A stretch of 64,000 nucleotides of DNA from Orientallactaga sibirica (taxonomy: Eukaryota; Chordata; Mammalia; Rodentia; Dipodidae). The number at the start of each line of letters is the position of its first letter. Position 1 is the first letter of the stretch. Positions 11,083 through 23,454 of the stretch are shown here, in pieces. Both the position numbers and the translations under genes were made by a program. The stretch covers positions 17,795,501 to 17,859,500 of the forward strand of contig JAEOAD010000024.1 in NCBI GenBank assembly GCA_036365145.1. Reading direction: 5' to 3'. The notes below the pieces were generated by a model. It saw only the letters and a program-made list of their open reading frames with translations, was not told where the DNA came from and made no database searches.

Positions 11083-14000
11083 GTCACACGAATTGTGAGG
11101 TAGAGTGACTACTCCAGAATACAATGATTTGTTCCTCCTGTTTTTGTTTGCCCATGTCCTGGCTCTGAGCGTGGAGGAGGGACCTCTCAAGTTGTTTCTT
11201 GCCAGTGACACTAGCTAAAGGTACAGGGATCTGTGTCCCATGGCCCACATCCAGCTGGCTGCCAAGGCCCTAAATTGAATTTTCTGTTTATACTGTGCAG
11301 ATGGGGTTGAGTGTGACATTGAAATTGTATCTAGACCCCACAAGGAGAAACCCACCCTAGAGGATCTGAACAGGCGTCACCTTTGCCCAACACAACAGCT
11401 GCTAACAGAAGTCCTTTAGAAGGAAGGCGGCTGTCGCTCCTCTGGCCAGGCTGCTGACACAGAGCTCGTGGTAGGTGGGCAGGTCCTTATGCTCTGACAG
11501 AGTTTGCCTGATGGAAGTGGGCAGGTTCTCGAGGCTCTGCTGTTCTTCCCCATGTGGTCCCTCCTAGTATGCTCCCCTTATCACGTGCGCTACGCACCTC
11601 CCCATCTGTGCCAGCCCGTCCACACTCCTCCAGCACCACCTTCCGACTCTGACCCCTCTCAGAGTGGTCCGTTCTCCATCCGTTATCTCAATTTTCCCCA
11701 GTAAAAGTTGGTATCCCGGTCCACGGCATATGCGGACAAGAGTGTATCCCATACAACTGCTCTTTCCAGAAGGTGCTAGCTAACAAGGCGAGCATCTGAT
11801 GTTTGTTTCTTCAGAGTACCCAGGGCAAGTAGGTCAGACGTTATGTTCCAAAGAAGTGTTCCTATTCCAGTAGAAATTTACTTTGTTTCCCACTCCGGAC
11901 ATTCTTCCTTGTCCCCAATATCACTGGCCTCACTCACACCACCCAATTCAGATTGCTCAGCCTCGGATGTTAGTGTAGGTTCCTCTGACAGTGGACAAGA
12001 AAGTTCTACATGATGAAAAGTAGAGAGGGGTCCTCATGAAACACCAGCCTATTCTCCTGCTGTTTGCTCTTCACAGTCTCTGAGCCTCTGCTAGGTATCC
12101 AGTCTTCTTGGTTAGGGAGCAGTTTTTGAAATCACTCTCTGGACCCGTTCTGTAGTCAAAAATCATCCAAGCCTGCTTTACAAATCCCTGGGTTAGGCTC
12201 TTTCCCTTGCCTGGTTATGGGTTGCCATCCGGCCCTTCAAAGTAAGCACTTTTCTAACAGGCCCCAGGCCTCCATGCTTATCCTGTAAGCTTGTCTCTCG
12301 GGGAAGAATCAATGCCTTTAACATCCGAGGCTGGATCTTATCACGTTCCTCTCTTTGTGTGCCACACTCTCAGTCAGGGTCTTACTCTGACTCTGGTCCA
12401 AAATCAGCAGAGATCTCTGACACTCTCTTTCTTGCCACAGGCTATTTTGCTTGGAGTCACAGCTCTTATGTCCAGCTGATTTATTCTATTATCTATGCAC
12501 ATGGGCCTTACAAAGTGTCCTTCAAAATTTCAGACAACCTCACGTGTACAAGAGGTATGAATGTTAGCCATCATAAGAGATGGGTGTGCAGAGGCAAAGC
12601 TTTGTTTATGTCTTCACAGGTCAACATAGCTCACACACCCCATTTTTCTCTTCATGGTGAAAACATAATGGTTCCAAGGATGAGTATTAAAGAATGTTGA
12701 AATAGAATGTGTCTGTCTAAATTGAGATTGAAGAGTAAAAATAATAAATGCCAAATGTCAACTGTTCCCACATTTCAATTCCTACAGTGGAAGTAGTTTT
12801 TTTTTTTTTTTAAGTCTCATGACTATGCATTCTTAACTCACTATAGGCTATTAATGGCACCTTTAGTCAGTTATCAAGAGCTTCAATAAGACCAGCCACA
12901 AAGCTTCTTCCTTGCACAGATGGGATTAAAAGGGTTCAACTTAGTGTTTTTCTTGGAATTTGCCTCGTCCATGTTGCCTCTGCTATCCCTCATAGGGACT
13001 TCACATTCATTTTCTTGCCATGGAAGAGTACTCTTGTTGTCACTTCTACCAACTCCCCACAACCCTGGTCATTGGAGAATTAGAATATCTTTCATTTGAG
13101 GTCTTCTTTCTCTGACTTTTGCCATCTTTAATAGAATCTAAGATGGACCAATGTCATCTGGCCAACAGGATAAAAGCAATTTAGAAACTCTTAGTAAAAG
13201 CCCATTGACTCCCAGTCTTAGCCTGAGGATCCTTCCAAGTAGGCTCTGAGAAAGAGGTTTCTGCATGAGCATTTAATTTGGAAATGTGATCCCAAGAAAC
13301 AGAAGTGAGAGACAAAGGAAATGTGGATGCTATGCTAGTATCCTCTCAGCAGTCTCATTCCACAAACAGGGGCAAGCTTGAAACAATGGAAATTTCTTAT
13401 TTTATGCTTGTGAAGATCTGAAGTCTAAAATGAGTGACATGAGCTAAAATCAAAAAGCATCAGCAGAGCTTTATTCAGGAGGCCCTCAGAACAGAAACCT
13501 TTTCTTTCTTTCTCAGACTCTGGAAGCTAGTGTTCTCCACTTCATGATTCCTTCTCTCGTCAATCAACTTCTTGCTTCCATCACCATACCTTCTTACTGC
13601 CTCTAACGACACTGCCTTATTCATTTGAGTTCTTTTCTTAGTGTGTTGGCTCCATGGGGATGGCCCAGTAAAATCTACCCATCTCAAAATCTATAAATTC
13701 ATCAGACCTTAAAAGTCCCTTTTTTCCATATAAGGTAATCAACTTACTGACTTCAGGGATGGTGACATGGTTCATGGCAGTGTCACTCAGTTTATCGGCA
13801 TGCTGTGGCTGCTGCTGTGGTCAATCCATTCCTTCAGAACCAGATCAATAGTCTTGTAAATGCATCTCAGAACTATACATCCAGGGGAGAAAAAGGGACA
13901 AAGCTATCTGGAAGCACAGGCCCCTATCAAAATTATCCCCAGGATTTTAACTGTTCCATGAATCCAAGGGTCCAAGATTGCTTAGCTGTTATACTATGCG

Positions 14001-14154
14001 GGGTTCTATGTTCTGGGACCTCAGAAGATCCCCAGAAGGGCTAGCAAATTCAAGCTATTATAGGATTAATCTTTACCTTCCCAGATTAGCTGGCGCTCTC
14101 ATGGAGTAAGAGGTAGAAAGATGTTGAAGAAATTGATGAGCCCTCAATTCTGTG
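11083..14154. other. Unique DNA, no recognised gene
   Basis: Longest repeat-poor stretch of the left half. Features are limited to short homopolymers (T-run at 12799-12812). Open frames at 11504-11704, 12359-12700 and 13805-14044 lack motifs. A 39-codon frame near 11301-11419 preceded by a CAG is discussed in the findings as a weak exon-like signal. Confidence 0.5.
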
Positions 14155-14440
14155 AAAATTTTAAATTTATTTTTATTAGATATGGACATACTTAGTATGT
14201 AAATAACACATATTGGTACCATCACTTCCCTCATCCCTGCCACTTTTCCAAAGAGGCCCTCCTCGTTGGGGATGTAGGTCAACCCCATGGGGATTGTGGG
14301 TCATGCATTATGGGGGCAGCAGTCAGTTATGGGGAGAGTCAGTGTCTCTGTGTATAATGTCCCAACCTGTACCTCTAACAATCTTTCTGCTCCCTCTTCC
14401 ACAAAATTCCCTGAGCCATGTTGGGTGCATTTTAAGCCTA
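14155..14440 (-). repeat. L1 3'UTR fragment, reverse
   Basis: attggtaccatcacttccc, then 'cctcatccctgcca', 'gggtcatgcattatggggg' and 'ccctgagccatgttggg' match rodent L1 3'UTR order on the minus strand. The first part recurs at 17225-17352. Confidence 0.65.
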
Positions 14441-15507
14441 CTTCTTTCAGATTAGACAAAAGCACACACAGATAGCTAAAAAGATTATTTTCCCCAAAGC
14501 TAGAAACAATTACTACTGACAGATCAAACCCCTCTTTCCCTAGGGAAAGAAGCACAGGGAGAGAGAGCCTTTGAGCCCTGACTTGACACATTTTTAGGAT
14601 GCTACAAAGAGTGGCAGAACCAGAAGATGGGGAAAAAAATACGGGAGCTACTCAGGTCATTCTTGTGATCAAGGATACCTGCCCTTCGATGAACATGCAC
14701 TTGGACTGTTGAAACCTTAGGGCTAAGCATGTCACTCCTCAACCATTTATCAGAAATGAGAGGAAGGTGTCTGTGTGTGACAAGGAGAAGCAGAGCAGAG
14801 AGGAAGGCTGCCTCACTGGTGATCAGCACAATACAAACTCAAACAGTGCTCTTCTGTGTGTCAGATAGGCAAAGATTAGAAGGAGAAAATAAACATGGCC
14901 TCAGAGAGGGAATGAAAACCTGAGAATCCTGGTATTTAACTGGTGAGAAAGCATGAATTCATAGAAGGTTATTGAAAGGCAATTTCATATTATCTATTAA
15001 AATATTCAGGGAATATTCTCTTTAACTTAGAATTACACATCCAGAAAGAAAAATCTTACAGAAATATGCAAACAAGTGAGCTAAAGAGTTTATTGAAGGA
15101 TGTTTAATGAGCAAAATGGTAAGTGTGTTATGATCTTGTTTATGTTTTAAAGATGGTGGAGAGTTTACATGTGATGTGGCCGTCACATCCTACCCTTGTA
15201 TCACAGCCAAGACCAAGTTCACCAAAAAGAAACTGCAGCCCAGAGCTGCTTCTCCCATGTGACTTCCTGATTTGTTTATCATGCTAATGGGGAAAATGGT
15301 GATTAAAATGATATGATTTGTGTTAATGAAAATATTGACAGTGATAAAAGAAGAAAGGAAATCCATTCTCCTAAATAGATACTGTGTAAAGTCAAATGCC
15401 TGGTGATGTTTAGATTTTATTGCTTTTCTTGAACCTATAAGAGCTACTGAAATCCCTACTGGAACAAGACATCATTTTTGTTTTAAAATTCTAAACTCTC
15501 ACTCCAA
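14441..15507. other. Unique DNA
   Basis: No gene or repeat family is recognised. Scattered frames on both strands have no motif. Confidence 0.5.
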
Positions 15508-15756
15508 CCCCCCTTTTTTTTTTTTTTTTTTTGGAGAAAGATACAGAGAGAGACAGAGAGAGAGGGGGAGAGGAAGACAGATAGAGATGGGCACACCAGC
15601 AGCCTCTCAGCTGTTGTGAACGAAATCCAGATGTGTGTGCGGCATTGCGCCCTTGCATCACTTTGCATCTGGCTAAACGTGAGACCTGGAGATTGGAACC
15701 AGCATTCTTAGGCTTAGGAGGCAGGCGCCTTAGCCGCTAAGCCATCTCTCCAGCCC
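15508..15756 (-). repeat. DIP-like SINE, A-tailed subtype, reverse
   Basis: T-run then GA-rich block, 'agcagcctctcagctgttgt' and 'gaacgaaatccagatgtgtg', 'cattgcgcccttgcatcac', 'ctaaacgtgagacctgg', ending in ccatctctccagcccc. This is one of the five-member group that lacks the AAATAAA tail. Confidence 0.92.
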
Positions 15757-16321
15757 CAACCTGTTTTTTTAATCAAAAGAATTTAATATGTGATCTTTTT
15801 TAAAGGAAGACACCTGAAGAATACAATTACTGGGATGCAGCAGGACAAATATATATGGTAATAAAACCCAAAAGGTACATTAACTTCAGGCTTCATAACA
15901 AATGAAACATGGAGGTCTGTGGGTATTATGTTCTTGCTAAACCTACTAAAATGAGGCAGGATGACAAATGCTAAGAAATAAAGGCACAAGGAGCAAGAGA
16001 ATGACAGAAGACACCATGGTGAATAACATGTTTGGAAGACAGAGAAGTAGGAAAGGACTGAGAAAGTTAAACACTACATATGAGGGCAAGAAGGGGACTT
16101 CTTGCAAGTCACTTCTTTCCATAAAACCCAGGATAACTCAAGCAAAGGAAACATCAACTACCTCAAAATGCCAGGGGGAACAAAAGTGTCTGACAGCCTG
16201 GAATGGGAAGTTAGACTGTGAAGTCCTCTTTCCCACCTAGCACATCTAGGCAACTGCCCTTCACCCATCCCAGCAAGAGATTAGAGACTTATTGTAAGAC
16301 ACACAATCAAAGGACTCAAAC
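15757..16321. other. Unique DNA
   Basis: No recognised gene or repeat. Confidence 0.5.
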
Positions 16322-16512
16322 ACAGTTGTACCAGTGTTAAGAATACTTGACTAGCAAGCGTGAGACCCTAGGTTAAAAACCCAGTCCCCTCGCCCTCTGC
16401 ACCAAATGAACTGGACGTGGTGGTACACACCTATAATCCAAACACTCAGGAGGTGGAAATAGAAAAATCAGAAATCCAGCAACATAGAAATTCCAGCTTG
16501 TCTCAAGAATAT
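16322..16512 (+). repeat. B4-like composite SINE (ID-like head plus B1-like part)
   Basis: 'cttgactagcaagcgtgaga' with 'ccctaggttaaaaacccag' resembles an ID/tRNA head. It is followed by 'ctggacgtggtggtacacac', a degenerate B1 half, which is the arrangement of rodent B4. Highly diverged. Confidence 0.55.
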
Positions 16513-16621
16513 TACACATGCACAGATGTATAAAGAGAGAGAGGATGAGTGAGTTATGGTGATGGTGAGCACATGGACTAAATTTTCCATTTCTGTTATT
16601 CTTTTTTATTTTATGTTAGTT

Positions 16622-16847
16622 TTGCATTTTTTGTGTTTTTTATTGATTTATTTGAGAGTGACAGACAGAAAGTGAAAGAGGCAGATAGATAGAGAGAGAA
16701 TGGGCGTGCCAGGGCCTCCAGCCACTGCAAATGAACTCCAGATGCATGTGCACCTTGTGCATCTGGCTTACATGGGTCCTGGGGAATCGAGCCTCGAACT
16801 AGGGTCCTTGGGTTTCCCAGGCAAGTGCTAACTCATCTCTCCAGGCT
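16622..16847 (-). repeat. DIP-like SINE, reverse
   Basis: tttattgatttatttgagag tail complement, 'gggcgtgccagggcctccag', 'gaactccagatgcatgtgc', 'tttcccaggcaagtgctaac'. The head has a small deletion. Confidence 0.9.
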
Positions 16848-16849
16848 TT

Positions 16850-16865
16850 GTTTTGTTTTGTTTTG

Positions 16866-16896
<31 letters not shown>

Positions 16897-17040
16897 TGTT
16901 TTTGAGGTACGGTCTCGCTATAATCCAGGCTGACCTGGATTCACTATGTAGTCTCAGGGTGGCCTCAGAGTCACAGTGACATTTCTACCTTGGCCTCCTG
17001 AATGATGGAATTAAAGACATGCACCACCACACCCAGCAAT
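16850..17040 (-). repeat. B1 SINE, reverse, with (TTTTG)n tail
   Basis: A CAAAA-type tail expanded into a pentanucleotide array (16850-16888 on plus). It is followed by reversed B1 (gtctcgctataatccagg, 'ttcactatgtagtctcagg', 'caccaccacacccagc'). Confidence 0.9.
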
Positions 17041-17224
17041 TTCTGATACTCTAATTTTTATCCCTGTGATTTCCACTTGAGTTTATCATTTCCATTTCTC
17101 TGTTGAGATTCTCCATTCGTTCATTCATTTTTCCATGATTCTTCACATATATGCTGAGAACAGACATTTTTACATAGAATACACCCTCTGAGTGTGTTAA
17201 GTTTTTTGTATATTTGTATGCTTT
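17041..17224. other. Unique AT-rich DNA
   Basis: No recognised feature. Confidence 0.5.
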
Positions 17225-17352
17225 ATTATGTTGGCATTTTCAATGTTTTTTAAATTATTATTAACAACACCTTTTGCATGGATACATCATGTGTTGGTAC
17301 CCTCTTGTCCCTCATCCCTGCCCCATTCCTTTGGGGACACTCCATGTTGAGA
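17225..17352 (-). repeat. L1 3'UTR fragment, reverse
   Basis: 'gtgttggtaccctcttgtcc', 'ctcatccctgccccattcc' and 'tttggggacactccatgttg' are the same module as the start of the 14155-14440 fragment. Confidence 0.6.
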
Positions 17353-17889
17353 TTTTTTTTTTTTAATGATTAGATGGCTTTTGAATATTTTTAAACAAGA
17401 TGAAATTATGGAAGGAACTAGGAAAAGGAATCAAGAAGAATAGTTAGGCCTGCTTGAGCACATACAATGACAGGATCAACCCTAGCTCCCTAATCCCTTT
17501 GCTTGCTTATAGCACAATGGCTGAGCGGCAACATCAGTAAGGACCTAACACCAGCAGAGCCACACCACAGATGTGTAGACCTTCCAGAGGCAAGGGCCAG
17601 CACTCTGCTATATACCAATAAGAAATGGGAGATTTGGACCAAGAAATCCCAAAGAACAACAAAAGAAATACGTTGTATTTGGTAGAGAAGGCAGCCTGGA
17701 CCAGAGTGCTGAAGCCAAAGGAGGGCTCATAATGTACAACTAATTTAAAAGCATCTGGAAAAGACTGAGATTTGGTGAAAAGACCTTGGCTATGTCCCTT
17801 CCCTTATTTCAGAACAGTTGTGATAAACAAGCTAGGGCAAAATTTTTCCAAATTGAGTGATTCCCCCTGTGTTTACAACTCTCAAGAAT
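17353..17889. other. Unique DNA
   Basis: No gene or repeat family is recognised. Confidence 0.5.
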
Positions 17890-18132
17890 CATGCTTCAGA
17901 TAGATCAGCGGTTAAGGCACTTGCCTGCAAAGCCTAATAACCCAGGTTTGATTCCCCAATATCCATGTAACGCCAGATGCACAAAGTAGCAAATGTGTCA
18001 GAAGTTCCTTTACAGTAGCTAGAGGCCCTGGTGTGCCCATTCTCTCTCCCTCCTTCCCTCCCTCTCCCTTTTTCTCTCCTCTCTCTCTCTCTCCCTCTGC
18101 TTGCAAATAAATTAAGATAAAAATATCTTACT
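17890..18132 (+). repeat. DIP-like SINE with a degraded head
   Basis: The head is altered (tcagatagatcagcggttaa), but 'cttgcctgcaaagcctaa', 'caggtttgattccccaat', the CT-rich block and the aaataaattaagataaaa tail are clear. Confidence 0.88.
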
Positions 18133-18165
18133 AAAAAAATCATGATTAAAATCACCTCTCTTTTT

Positions 18166-18413
18166 AAGAATTCAAAGGACTATGGGGCTGGAGAGATGGC
18201 TTAGTGCTTACCTGTGATGCCTAAGAACCCCAGTTCGAGGCTCGCTTCCCCAGTACCCACGTAAGCCAGATGCACAAGGGGGTGCATGCATCCAGAGTTT
18301 GTTTGCAGTAGCTGGAGGCTCTGGTGCACCCATTCTCTCTTTATCTGCTTCTTTCTCTGTGTATCTCTCTCTCTTAAATAAATGAATAAATAAAATAAAG
18401 AATTCAAAGGACT
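18166..18413 (+). repeat. DIP-like SINE with perfect target-site duplication
   Basis: The SINE body is 18182-18397. The 16-bp direct repeat aagaattcaaaggact lies at 18166-18181 and again at 18398-18413. The repeat proves a retroposition event with L1-type target duplication and fixes the element's ends. Confidence 0.95.
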
Positions 18414-20402
18414 GAAATCATACTGAGGGTGGAGACTGAGCCAGAAAGCACACAAAAGATAAAGAAGCAAAGGGCAAGTTGATGGAGCATCTATATGATG
18501 CATTAGTTCTGGGCTGTGAGCACAGAGCTGGGGCACTGTGTCTGCTGGCTCCCCTCAGTCACATGTAGGGTAAAGTCATTAGCATCTTCAAGGCCTTGAT
18601 GAAGACACAGAACAAACTGGCATTTGGTGTCTCTCACAGTTCGTTCTGTGACATCATCAAGGTTTTGTTGTTTGTGTGTTGATAAGATTAAATTCTCCAT
18701 TCAAAACAGAGTGACATGCTGTGAGAAATAAAACAACAGAGAGGAAAAGAAGATGATACTTTTGCCACTTGAAGACTGACCTACAGAAAAGTTTGATTCA
18801 TGTGTAAATCAGTAAGACTTCCCATTCCTTGCTGACATACTTCCAGTGTGTTTGGTGGAGCGTGCATGTGGGTAAGTTTAAGGCCATTCTCCTCACCTCT
18901 GTGGTTATCAAAGCAGAGTTAGATATTAAACATGGAGTGGGCAAACTCACAGACCATCCTTGTGGTCGCTCCTGGTCAGAGGTCAGCTTCTGTCTTGCTC
19001 TCTTGTCCATGAGATCTTCACTTCCTGAAGGGGAATTAGAAGTAAGATATTCTCTGGAGGGAGAAATTACAAACACTTAGGACCATTTCCCACATCTTTG
19101 CAATCCTGGGAAAACTGCCACTTCCCAGGAAGAAGTGGTAGGAACTCTTAAGAGAGTGGAGAAGACAAAGGGTAAGCTTGAACTGTCTAAGAGAGACCAG
19201 AGCCTTCTCCAGGGGAACCAGCACTTAGTTCCAAGACCAAGAAAGCAAACCTGATTAATGAATATTATACTCGTTGCATCATTTCCCCTTTTGCAGTCGA
19301 TTTCAACCCCTAAAGCAGCATCCAACAGTTTTGAGAACACTATTTTAAATGACACTGGAAAAGCTACCCTCAGAAACAAAAGCAAAAAAAAAAAAAAAAA
19401 AGTTGCAACTGCAAGATGGCTGAAGATATCAAATTTAAATTCCAGACTTGTGTACCTACAACAGTTAACAGATAGTCCTGACAGTAGAGACAGCTCCTTT
19501 GGGAAACAGCAGCAAGGACCTATAGCAAGTAAGTACAGATCTCCTGTTCTTGAATTTAGAGAGAAAGACACTGGAGGCATGCTGTGTGGTGGCCCACCAC
19601 TGTGGTCAGTACAATACAAACCTGTCACATCCAGGATTCAAAAATGTCCAAGACCACCTCCTGTTATGGTTTTTATGTATAAGTTTCTGTCCAAATTCCC
19701 TGAAGTAGAGATAGCTCTTAAGAGATTGATTCACCAGAGCTGGTTCCAAGTCTAAGACCAGTCCCCAAATGACCTGCCATCTGAAAATTCAACAAATTCA
19801 ACTGAACTTGATGGTAACAGTGTAACCTGAGTCACCATATGGTAAGTTCTAGATCCTGTCTGACCCATTCATGTTAGTTTACCATTTCCAGAATCCTATA
19901 ACAAAAAAGCAACAGCAGAATCTCGGTGAGCTACAATAATAAACATTTACTTTGGACACAAATCAGCAGTCTACTTGGATAGCCCTTCTGCTCGAGGACT
20001 GACTTAGCTGCGTTTGGCTGGACTCATATGTAGATAGATCTGCCTCAGCTGGACATCCAGAAAGGGCCTGGCTGCTCTAGCTTGGCCTGAACGCCCAGTT
20101 GGAGTATTTCCTGTCTGAGTCATGTAGCCCTTCCATCCAGAAAACTTGTCCTTGAAGGAGGATAGGATTTAACAGCATGAATAGGACCATGGAACTTGGA
20201 ATGCAGAAAAGTTACCCTCTGGAGCAGCCCAGATTCCAGGGAGGAGAAGAAACTCCACATCTTTACGGTTCATCAAGTGCGTTTTTAGGGATGACCCTTA
20301 GGACGATCCGTTTACCATGCCAGCCTGCTGGCATATTGCTAAATCAGTTCTGTGAATCAATCAAAAGAACGTGGTTAGAGTCAATGTGGTATCCTCGGAG
20401 GA
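18414..20402. other. Unique DNA including an A-run at 19385-19402
   Basis: No gene is recognised. Long overlapping open frames on opposite strands (19077-19628 minus, 19258-19755 plus) share the A/T-run and are rejected. The stretch 19940-20130 (rich in ctgga, ggctgg words) may be a remnant of an old DNA transposon or LTR, unassigned. Confidence 0.45.
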
Positions 20403-20403
20403 A

Positions 20404-20432
<29 letters not shown>
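20403..20432. repeat. (CA)n microsatellite
   Basis: About 14 uninterrupted CA units. Confidence 0.95.
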
Positions 20433-20434
<2 letters not shown>

Positions 20435-21283
20435 TTGCTAGAAAACTGCTAAGAGCCGAATAGAGTCTATAGTTAATAATATTGTTAATCTCTTAATTTT
20501 GACAATTCACCATGGCTATGAGGATGTTGACATTAAAAAGATATTTACATGAGGAAAAGGAGAGTGAGGCGTATATAGGACGTCTCTTCTACCTATGTAA
20601 CTTTTTAATAAACTGAAGTTAATTCCACACAAGAAGTTTATTCTTTGGGGGAGACATGATTTTAAATGACCCTGGGGTTTGGGGCCATTTTGGTGGCAAC
20701 ATCCTTGGCTTGTCTGTCACTGAGTCATGGAGAATTTGTCATCCTTGATCATGAACTTCTGTGGGGTGGGAAAATTTGGCAGCACATAGAACACTCCAGA
20801 GCTGGACAAGCAGCTCAGTCAGGGCTACATCTCTGCACACTTCCAAGGTCACCACACGCTGAGCCTTGGGTTTCAGCAGAAGAGCGGCCAGGATGAGTAG
20901 GCAGAGGCTGTCTAGCATCCTTGCTCAGTGTGAGAAGAGGAGCGTTGACCCGGCTGGCTCTGGCACTTCAGGGCAAATGCCACATGGCCACCAGGCTATG
21001 GGACTTGGGGGTTCTTTTCCTTGTTCTTTTAAGGGGTTAAGATCTCAATTTTCCTATCTCCTACTCACTTAGTGAGAGCAATGGATTGTGATCTCCTTCA
21101 ATGTACAGCAGCTCTGGGTCCAATGTGGGGTCAAATCAGAAGGATCAACATACACTTACAATGTGATACAACTTGTGTCAATATGATACAAGCTTGGGGG
21201 TGGACATAGGCTTCTTGCCTGTTTTGTCATCTTCCTTCAAGAAACCCCAATCTTTCTTTTCTAAAAATATGTTTGTGTGTGTG
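20433..21283. other. Unique DNA, unassigned
   Basis: No gene is recognised. Read from the minus strand, 20640-21000 contains a hydrophobic open stretch and an AATAAA (ttatt on plus near 20640), but frames shift and no family is identifiable. Confidence 0.4.
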
Positions 21284-21490
21284 TATTTTATTTATTTATT
21301 TGAGAGAGAGAAAGAGGAACAGGGAGAGAGAGAGAGTAAATGGGCACGCCAGGGCATTGAGCCACTGCAGACAAACTCCAGATGCATGTGCCCCCTTGTG
21401 CATGTAGCTTACATGGGTCCTGGAGAATTGAACCAGAGTCCTTTGGCTTTGCAGGCATATGCCTTAACCACCAAGCCATCTCTCTAGCCC
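21284..21490 (-). repeat. DIP-like SINE, reverse
   Basis: Well-preserved reversed copy: ttatttatttatttgagaga, 'cacgccagggcattgagcc', 'ctccagatgcatgtgccccc', 'aagccatctctctagcccc'. Confidence 0.94.
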
Positions 21491-21526
21491 CTAATCTCTT
21501 TCTAATGTGGTTAACAAAGGGGTCAT

Positions 21527-21677
21527 GCCGGGCGTGGTGGTGCACACCTTTAATCCTAGCACTTGGGAGGCAGAGGTAGGAGGATCGCCATGAGTTTGAG
21601 GCCAGCCTGAGTGTACATAGTGAATTCCCCATCAGCCTGAGCTAGAGAGAGACCCTACCTCGAAAAAAACAGAAAAA
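21527..21677 (+). repeat. B1 SINE
   Basis: Starts gccgggcgtggtggtgcaca and ends ctacctcgaaaaaaac. Little diverged from the consensus implied by the other copies here. Confidence 0.95.
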
Positions 21678-23416
21678 AGGTGGGGGGGATCTTTCACCCA
21701 CCTCTACCAGCTATAAAACTCTCTGAAGCTAAAGACCATGCCTGGGAAGAACCAAGATACAGAGAGAGCAATTGCTCGTGGCAATGCAATTCACACCCTG
21801 GATGCAGCGAAGGTTGAGGTCCAAGATGCTCTTGGGCTTCCATATCTCTAGCCATAATCTAGGTGGAGCTGGATTTCTCTTACTTGCACACAAGACACTC
21901 CTGCCTCATGCAAAGATCATTACCTGCCCATAGGGTGCTGGGATGCACAGACATCGTAATGTAGAAAAGCCTGAGAACAGACGGAATGGTAGACAGTCAC
22001 ACTACATTTCCTGATAGGGGAGTCCACGGTGCTTGCTTCAATAGAAGCAGAGCAGCTGGGAATATTTTTCCTCGTGTTCTGGAGTCAATCAGTAAGTTCA
22101 TTTCTGTATGTCTGAGCAACCCTGATAATAAAGTCTAAATAAGTTGACGACATTCCCCAGCCTTTATTAACCATCTCAAAAGCAAAAAACAAAAACTAAA
22201 ACAAAAACAAACAAAAAAACACCAGCAGAACCAACATAGCCTCAAAAGATTTTATTTCTTCCTCCAGGGAAACTAGGAAAGCACAAACATGATTTTTCTA
22301 TTTGAAAAGAGATAATATAACAATGTAGGAAAAGCAGAAACAGCGAAGGAAATCTAATTTCCTTGGTCCTTACCAAAGCCTTCAGGCTACCTACTTCCCA
22401 CATTAAAAGGCAACATTTTTTCCCCATATCAAAGAGGCATCTGTAGGGATGCAGCTCACCTCATTAACCCAGCCTGCTGTCTCAAGAACCAACTTAAGAA
22501 AGTCCGAAACCAAGTAGGATTCCAGGGGCACCTAGTGGTGCCAACCTGATCTAAGTTACTAGCCCAGTGTCTCCATAATTGAATAGGCTAAGCCCTCCTG
22601 AGATTTAAAGTGTTCCTTCCAGGAACTCTGAACATCCTACAATCTTTTGATTGGTTATTCAGTGTGAAGGTAATCCCAGGCCACCAACCCTGCATGCAAC
22701 AAAAGGAAACAGGCACATTTTCCCAGAGGCTCTTCCCAATATTGGGCAAATTTGAGGGAAGGATTACAGCACGGCCACATTTCAGCCCCCTGTGGACCAT
22801 GCCCAAAACGCAGCCTTGTCAGAAAGCAATCAACTGCCTGCTTCATTCAGTGCCATCCAACTTTTCTATGTAATTAACAATTGGCTGAGAATGGGAAAGG
22901 AAGCCAGGTCAATAATTAAGTGCCACCTCGAGTTCCAGAACCAAGGAGTTGGTATTTTCTCCCTAGGTTTATTTATGCAGGGTTAAGGCAGATAACACTT
23001 GTGGAGTGGTCCATCCCAGTAACTCTGGAAACACAGTGTACAGCCAGCAAAGGATGAGACAAGAACCCAACACTTTGTAAGCAACAACCATAGGAAACGT
23101 AATGAAGGCTGGAGCAAAGAGAGTTGCAGTGAGAAGGGAGCTCTAAGGAGCGTGAGAGATCATGCAGAAGCTAGAAGAGCTCGCCAACTAGGAAATGCAG
23201 CAGAAGGCACACATCCTGAAAGGGAGCACACACGTCAAACTTTATAGACAGTAAGAGGGTGCAGCCCTGTTTGTTGGAGGGAAGCAAGAAGCAGACAGTC
23301 AGAATTATGTCAGAAACAGAAGGAAAGATTCAAAACTCTTTGTTTGTTTTTCACTTGAAAAGGATTTGTCCTTAAATTGTCAAGCTGTATAGATGCTCTT
23401 AAGGGATTTGGACAAG
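21678..23416. other. Unique DNA; possible conserved segment near 22620-22930
   Basis: No gene is recognised. The stretch 22620-22930 is repeat-free with homeodomain-type words (taattaacaattgg, caataattaag). Its mixed composition makes it a weak candidate conserved noncoding element. Confidence 0.4.

Positions 23417-23453
<37 letters not shown>
23417..23453. repeat. (CA)n microsatellite
   Basis: About 18 CA units. A separate 22-base A-run lies at 23619-23640. Confidence 0.95.

Positions 23454-23454
<1 letters not shown>

Noticed and set aside
10705..11211. 168-codon minus frame
   Set aside because: Its centre is antisense to a DIP SINE (Arg-Glu run from the CT block); no conserved domain.
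19077..19755. Longest open frames (183 codons minus, 165 codons plus) overlapping each other
   Set aside because: Both read through the same 18-base A/T-run (poly-Phe or poly-Lys), lie on opposite strands of one segment, lack any domain and have no splice or promoter context.
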